A DNA stretch of 64,000 nt from an uncultured Thermomicrobiaceae bacterium. GTDB lineage: Bacteria > Chloroflexota > Chloroflexia > Thermomicrobiales > Thermomicrobiaceae. The notes below the pieces were generated by a model, which worked only from the letters and a program-made list of their open reading frames with translations, made no database searches and was not told where the DNA came from. Both the position numbers and the translations under genes were made by a program. The DNA lies in assembly GCA_938082375.1 (NCBI GenBank), contig CALKCJ010000020.1, positions 161,080 to 225,079 of the forward strand. Reading direction: 5' to 3'. This document shows positions 60,205 to 64,000 of this stretch, piece by piece (within the stretch, counting starts at the first letter, position 1; each line of letters begins with the position of its first letter).

Positions 60205-62711
60205 TTACGACAATGACGAGAGAAATGCGTGAGCGCGAAGTGTCGACCGAGGAGACGGTCGAGACATCTCAGACCGAAGGAGAGCAGCCTGGGCAGCAGG
60301 TGCTGCCGATCTTGCCGCTGCGCAACACCGTGGTCTTCCCGATGACGGTGGTGCCGCTGGCGGCCGGCCAGCCTCGCTCGCTGCGATTGATCGATGACGT
60401 GGCGTCCGGGGACCGCCTGGTCGGGTTGGTGCTGCAGAAGGATCCGAAGCAGGAGGGTGCCGGTCCTGGCGAGACCTACGAGGTCGGAACGATCGCCAGC
60501 ATCCACCAGATGATGCGCGTGCCGGATGGCACCGTGCGCCTGGCGGTGCAGGGGCTGCGGCGGATGCGCATCGTGGAGTGGGTGGCGGAGGAGCCGTATC
60601 TCAAGGCCCTGGTCGAAGCGATCCCGGAGACGGTGGAGGACACAGTCGAGGTCAAGGCGCTGATGCGTACCGCACTGGAGCTGTTCCAGCGCCTGGTCTC
60701 GCTGGTCTCCAACCTGCCGGAAGAGCTGGTGACTGCCGCGCTCAACATCGACGATCCGCTCCACCTGGTGTACCTGATCGCGTCGAACCTGCGGATGGAA
60801 CCGGAAGAGCGCCAGGCGTTGCTCGAGCTGGACAGGGCGCGTGACAAGCTCATGAAGCTGAACGCCTTCATGAGCCGCGAACTGGATCTGCTCGAGCTGG
60901 GCAAGAAGATCCAGAGCGAAGTGCAGGAGGAGGTCGCGCGTACTCAGCGGGAGTACTACCTGCGAGAGCAGCTCAAGGCGATTCAGCGCGAGCTCGGCGA
61001 GACGAGCGAGCAGGAGGCCGAAATTAACGAGCTGCGGGCCAAGATCGAGGAGTCGGGTATGCCTGAAGAAGCCCGACGCGAGGCCCTGCGCGAACTCGAG
61101 CGGCTCTCGAAGCTCCCGCCGGCCGCGGCCGAGTACGGCGTGATTCGCACCTACCTCGACTGGCTGACCTCCCTGCCCTGGAATCGGAGCACCGAGGGCG
61201 AGATCGACATCGCCAAGGCGCGGCGGATCCTGGACGAAGACCACTACGACCTGGAGAAGGTCAAGGAGCGGATCCTCGAGTATCTGGCCGTGCGGCGGCT
61301 GCGCAAGGAGCGCGGCGATGAGCAGGCCGAATCCAGCCGCGAGCCGATCCTCTGCTTTGTCGGGCCGCCTGGGGTGGGGAAGACCAGCCTGGCACAGTCG
61401 ATCGCGCGTGCGCTGGGCCGCGAGTTCACCCGGATGTCGCTCGGTGGCGTGCGCGACGAGGCGGAGATCCGTGGTCACCGGCGGACATACATCGGCGCCA
61501 TGCCGGGGCGGATCATCCAGGCAATCCGTCGAGCGGGAACCAACGATCCGGTCTTTGTGTTAGACGAGATCGACAAGGTCGGTGCCGACTGGCGCGGAGA
61601 CCCGTCGTCGGCGCTGCTGGAGGTCTTGGATCCTGAGCAGAACAACACGTTCCGGGATCACTACCTCGATGTGCCGTTCGACCTCTCGAAGGTCATGTTC
61701 ATCGCGACGGCGAACGTGCTCGACACCATCCCGCCGGCGCTGCGCGACCGGATGGAGATCCTGGTGCTCTCCGGCTATACCGACGAGGAGAAGCTCCGGA
61801 TTGCCGAGCGCTACCTAATCCCGAAGCAGTTCCGGCGTCACGTGTTGAACCCGGACGAGTTTACCTTTACGGACGAGGCGATCCTGGAGATCATCCAGCA
61901 CTACACCCGGGAGGCCGGGGTTCGGAACCTCGAGCGGGAGATCGCCAGCGTGGCCCGGAAGCTGGCAACACGGATCGCCGAAGGACAGGAGGTGCCGCGC
62001 ACCATCACACCGGTCGAGATCCGCGAGTTCCTCGGCAAGCGGCGCTACTACTACGAGGAGCTGTCGGAGCGCACCGCGCAGCCGGGCGTGGCAATCGGCG
62101 TCGGCGTCAGCCCGGTGGGGGGTGACATCATGTTCATCGAAGCCACGCGGATGCCGGGCAAAGGCCAGTTGATCATCACTGGCCAGCTCGGCGAGGTCAT
62201 GCGCGAGTCCGCGCAGGCAGCGTTGAGCCTGGTGCGGGCCCGGGCCGAGTCGTACGGTATCGAGCCTGACTTCCTGAAGGACAGCGATATCCACATCCAC
62301 GTGCCTGCCGGCTCGACACCGAAGGACGGCCCCTCGGCCGGGATTACGCTGGTGACCGCGCTGGTGTCGCTGCTCACCGGGATTCCGGTGCGCGACGATG
62401 TCGCGATGACCGGAGAGATCACGTTGCGGGGCCAGGTGCTGCCGGTGGGGGGGATCAAGGAGAAGGCGCTGGCCGCACAGCGGGCGGGCGTCAAGGTCTT
62501 CATCCTGCCGAAGCGCAACGAACTCGACCTCGACGAGCTTCCGCCGGTGCTGAAGGAGAACCTACGCTTCGTCCTGGTGGAGAACATCGACCAGGTGCTG
62601 GCGGAGGCGCTCCCGGAGGAGTTCCGGCGGCGCGTCGAAGAGATCACCAGGGAAGCGCGCGAGGGCCGGGCCCCGATCGAGTCGATCGCAGCGGCCGGTG
62701 AGCACCGGTAA
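60201..62711 (+). CDS. lon: ATP-dependent protease La (Lon)
   Basis: LPLRNTVVFPMTVVPL; GPPGVGKTSLAQSIARAL; KDGPSAGITL catalytic Ser; start 60201 or 60213. Confidence 0.97.
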   Translation: MITTMTREMREREVSTEETVETSQTEGEQPGQQVLPILPLRNTVVFPMTVVPLAAGQPRSLRLIDDVASGDRLVGLVLQKDPKQEGAGPGETYEVGTIASIHQMMRVPDGTVRLAVQGLRRMRIVEWVAEEPYLKALVEAIPETVEDTVEVKALMRTALELFQRLVSLVSNLPEELVTAALNIDDPLHLVYLIASNLRMEPEERQALLELDRARDKLMKLNAFMSRELDLLELGKKIQSEVQEEVARTQREYYLREQLKAIQRELGETSEQEAEINELRAKIEESGMPEEARREALRELERLSKLPPAAAEYGVIRTYLDWLTSLPWNRSTEGEIDIAKARRILDEDHYDLEKVKERILEYLAVRRLRKERGDEQAESSREPILCFVGPPGVGKTSLAQSIARALGREFTRMSLGGVRDEAEIRGHRRTYIGAMPGRIIQAIRRAGTNDPVFVLDEIDKVGADWRGDPSSALLEVLDPEQNNTFRDHYLDVPFDLSKVMFIATANVLDTIPPALRDRMEILVLSGYTDEEKLRIAERYLIPKQFRRHVLNPDEFTFTDEAILEIIQHYTREAGVRNLEREIASVARKLATRIAEGQEVPRTITPVEIREFLGKRRYYYEELSERTAQPGVAIGVGVSPVGGDIMFIEATRMPGKGQLIITGQLGEVMRESAQAALSLVRARAESYGIEPDFLKDSDIHIHVPAGSTPKDGPSAGITLVTALVSLLTGIPVRDDVAMTGEITLRGQVLPVGGIKEKALAAQRAGVKVFILPKRNELDLDELPPVLKENLRFVLVENIDQVLAEALPEEFRRRVEEITREAREGRAPIESIAAAGEHR

Positions 62712-62734
62712 AGCGGTTGTTGGTTGGGTGCCCG

Positions 62735-62768
62735 CGAGGCGCCGGTGACGGGGGTCACCGGCGCCTCG
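62735..62768 (+). terminator. Perfect 15-bp hairpin after lon
   Basis: CGAGGCGCCGGTGAC-GGGG-GTCACCGGCGCCTCG; no U-tract. Confidence 0.6.
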
Positions 62769-62836
62769 TCGTCGTGCCAGTGCTCGCCAAGAGGACGCGA
62801 CGCATGCACCCGTGACGCGATCGCGACGGCTGCGCT

Positions 62837-63703
62837 ATGATGCTCGGCGACGAGCGAGGGTCTCGCTGCGGCGAGGGAGCGTGGAGGATCGAGATGGGGA
62901 AGGGGGCGACTGACCGGCCGCCGGTCATCGGAATTACGCCGAGCCTGAGTATCGACACGTTTCCGCACGGCACGTTCGAGCGTTACGCACTCTCGACGAA
63001 CTACGCTCGTGCGGTGGAGCGGGCTGGTGGCATCCCCATCATCTTGCCGCCCCAAGTCGGGCACGTCGCCGACGTCCTCTCACTGCTCGACGGCCTGCTG
63101 CTCAGCGGTGGCGGGGATATCCGACCGAGCCGTTACGGCGACACCGTGGTTCATCCTGAGACGTACGGGATCGATGACCTTCGCGACCAGTTCGAGCTGG
63201 AGCTGACGCGCGCGGCACTGGAGCTGGATCTGCCGCTCTTGTGCATCTGTCGTGGGATCCAGGTGCTGAATGTGGCGCTCGGTGGCACGCTGGTGCAGGA
63301 TATTGGCGACCAGTGGGGGACAGCGATCGAGCACCGGCAGCAGCGTTGTGGAGTGCCATCATCGGAGCCGAGCCATGAGATAGACGTCGTGGCTGGGTCG
63401 CTGCTCGAGATGGTATACGGGAGCCGGGCTATCGCCGTGAACTCCTTCCATCACCAGGCGTTGAATCGGGTGGCCGAGGGGCTACGGGTAGTGGGGCAAG
63501 CTCCGGACGGGCTGGTGGAAGGGGTCGAGTGCCCAGGGAAGCGCTTCGTGCTGGGGGTACAGTGGCATCCTGAGATGATGTTCGAGGCCCATCCGGAGCA
63601 TCTGCGGCCGTTCCGGGCGTTGGTGGAGGCGGCGGGGGATCGGCGCGTGGAACGCGGGATGGAAGCGGGGATCAGAGCGGGGGCTCAGCCGGGGTTGGGT
63701 TGA
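62837..63703 (+). CDS. Gamma-glutamyl-gamma-aminobutyrate hydrolase family (class I GATase) protein; start may be 62894
   Basis: PVIGITPSLS; LLSGGGDIRPSRYGD; LLCICRGIQVLNVALGGTLVQDI; GVQWHPEMM. Confidence 0.9.
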   Translation: MMLGDERGSRCGEGAWRIEMGKGATDRPPVIGITPSLSIDTFPHGTFERYALSTNYARAVERAGGIPIILPPQVGHVADVLSLLDGLLLSGGGDIRPSRYGDTVVHPETYGIDDLRDQFELELTRAALELDLPLLCICRGIQVLNVALGGTLVQDIGDQWGTAIEHRQQRCGVPSSEPSHEIDVVAGSLLEMVYGSRAIAVNSFHHQALNRVAEGLRVVGQAPDGLVEGVECPGKRFVLGVQWHPEMMFEAHPEHLRPFRALVEAAGDRRVERGMEAGIRAGAQPGLG

Positions 63704-63728
63704 CGCGGCTGGAGCAGACGAGTATACT
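63700..63728 (+). promoter_or_regulatory. rrn promoter TTGACG-N17-TATACT
   Basis: -35 63700-63705, -10 63723-63728, ~145 nt upstream of 16S. Confidence 0.85.
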
Positions 63729-63872
63729 AATAGTCGCGTCTGGAGCAGCCTCGTAGAGGCTGGATGCACCTTGACAATCGGAGCGTGGTCGAGTGCCCTG
63801 GTCGGTATGACCAGGAGGTGGCCGGGTCACCCAGGCAGTGAACGCGAGTCCCTCGCGAGAGGGGCTGAGTTC

Positions 63873-64000
63873 TGATGGAGAGTTTGATCCTGGCTCAGGG
63901 ACAACGCTGGCGGCGTGCCTAATGCATGCAAGTCGGACGGGAGCCGCGCAAGCGGTCGACCGTGGCGGACGGGTGCGTAACACGTGGGGAACCTGCCCGC
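63873..64000 (+). rRNA. rrs: 16S ribosomal RNA, 5' end, truncated by window edge
   Basis: AGAGTTTGATCCTGGCTCAG...ACGCTGGCGGCGTGCCTAATGCATGCAAGTCG...GGCGGACGGGTGCGTAACACGTGGG. Confidence 0.97.

Noticed and set aside
60114-61478. 454-aa minus-strand ORF antisense to hsp20-lon
   Set aside because: Low-complexity composition with no domain signature; the sense strand is unambiguous Lon
63771-63799. Second rrn promoter starting at TTGACA 63771
   Set aside because: At 17-nt spacing the -10 reads TGCCCT, a poor match; the hexamer is more likely leader sequence

Overview
The window is GC-rich, densely coded bacterial chromosome. Gene content and the 5' end of a 16S rRNA gene at the right edge suggest a thermophilic Chloroflexota, probably Thermomicrobia-like (inference, no search run). 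No phage, IS element, CRISPR array or defence island was recognised. Most of it is core metabolism and housekeeping: truncated homocysteine methyltransferase/MTHFR, ECF sigma plus anti-sigma, parB, glyQS, xerC/D-like, ald, rseP-ispG-pfkB-queG, ppc, coaX, EF-G-like, thrS, rpsP-khpA-rimM, a trp supra-operon (trpEGDCFBA-aroH-aroF-hisIE), hisS, rnhB, rplS, S1, clpC, radA, murG, lspA, rluD, hsp20-lon, and an rrn promoter with 16S start. Two T-box riboswitches are supported down to mutually exclusive antiterminator/terminator pairings: thrS with an ACC specifier candidate, and trpE with TGG. The most interesting observations are: (1) a small protein at about 54971-55561 that reads like a DnaC/IstB-type AAA+ domain with both Walker motifs degraded; (2) an anti-sigma factor with a duplicated extracytoplasmic domain that may be related to the YFPETGH repeats of a secreted beta-propeller protein elsewhere in the window; (3) the Trp T-box apparently controlling a ten-gene unit that ends in hisIE; (4) an EF-G-2-type paralog; (5) perfect GC-rich hairpins without U-tracts at several gene ends; (6) operator-like dyads over promoter elements of ald and hsp20-lon.
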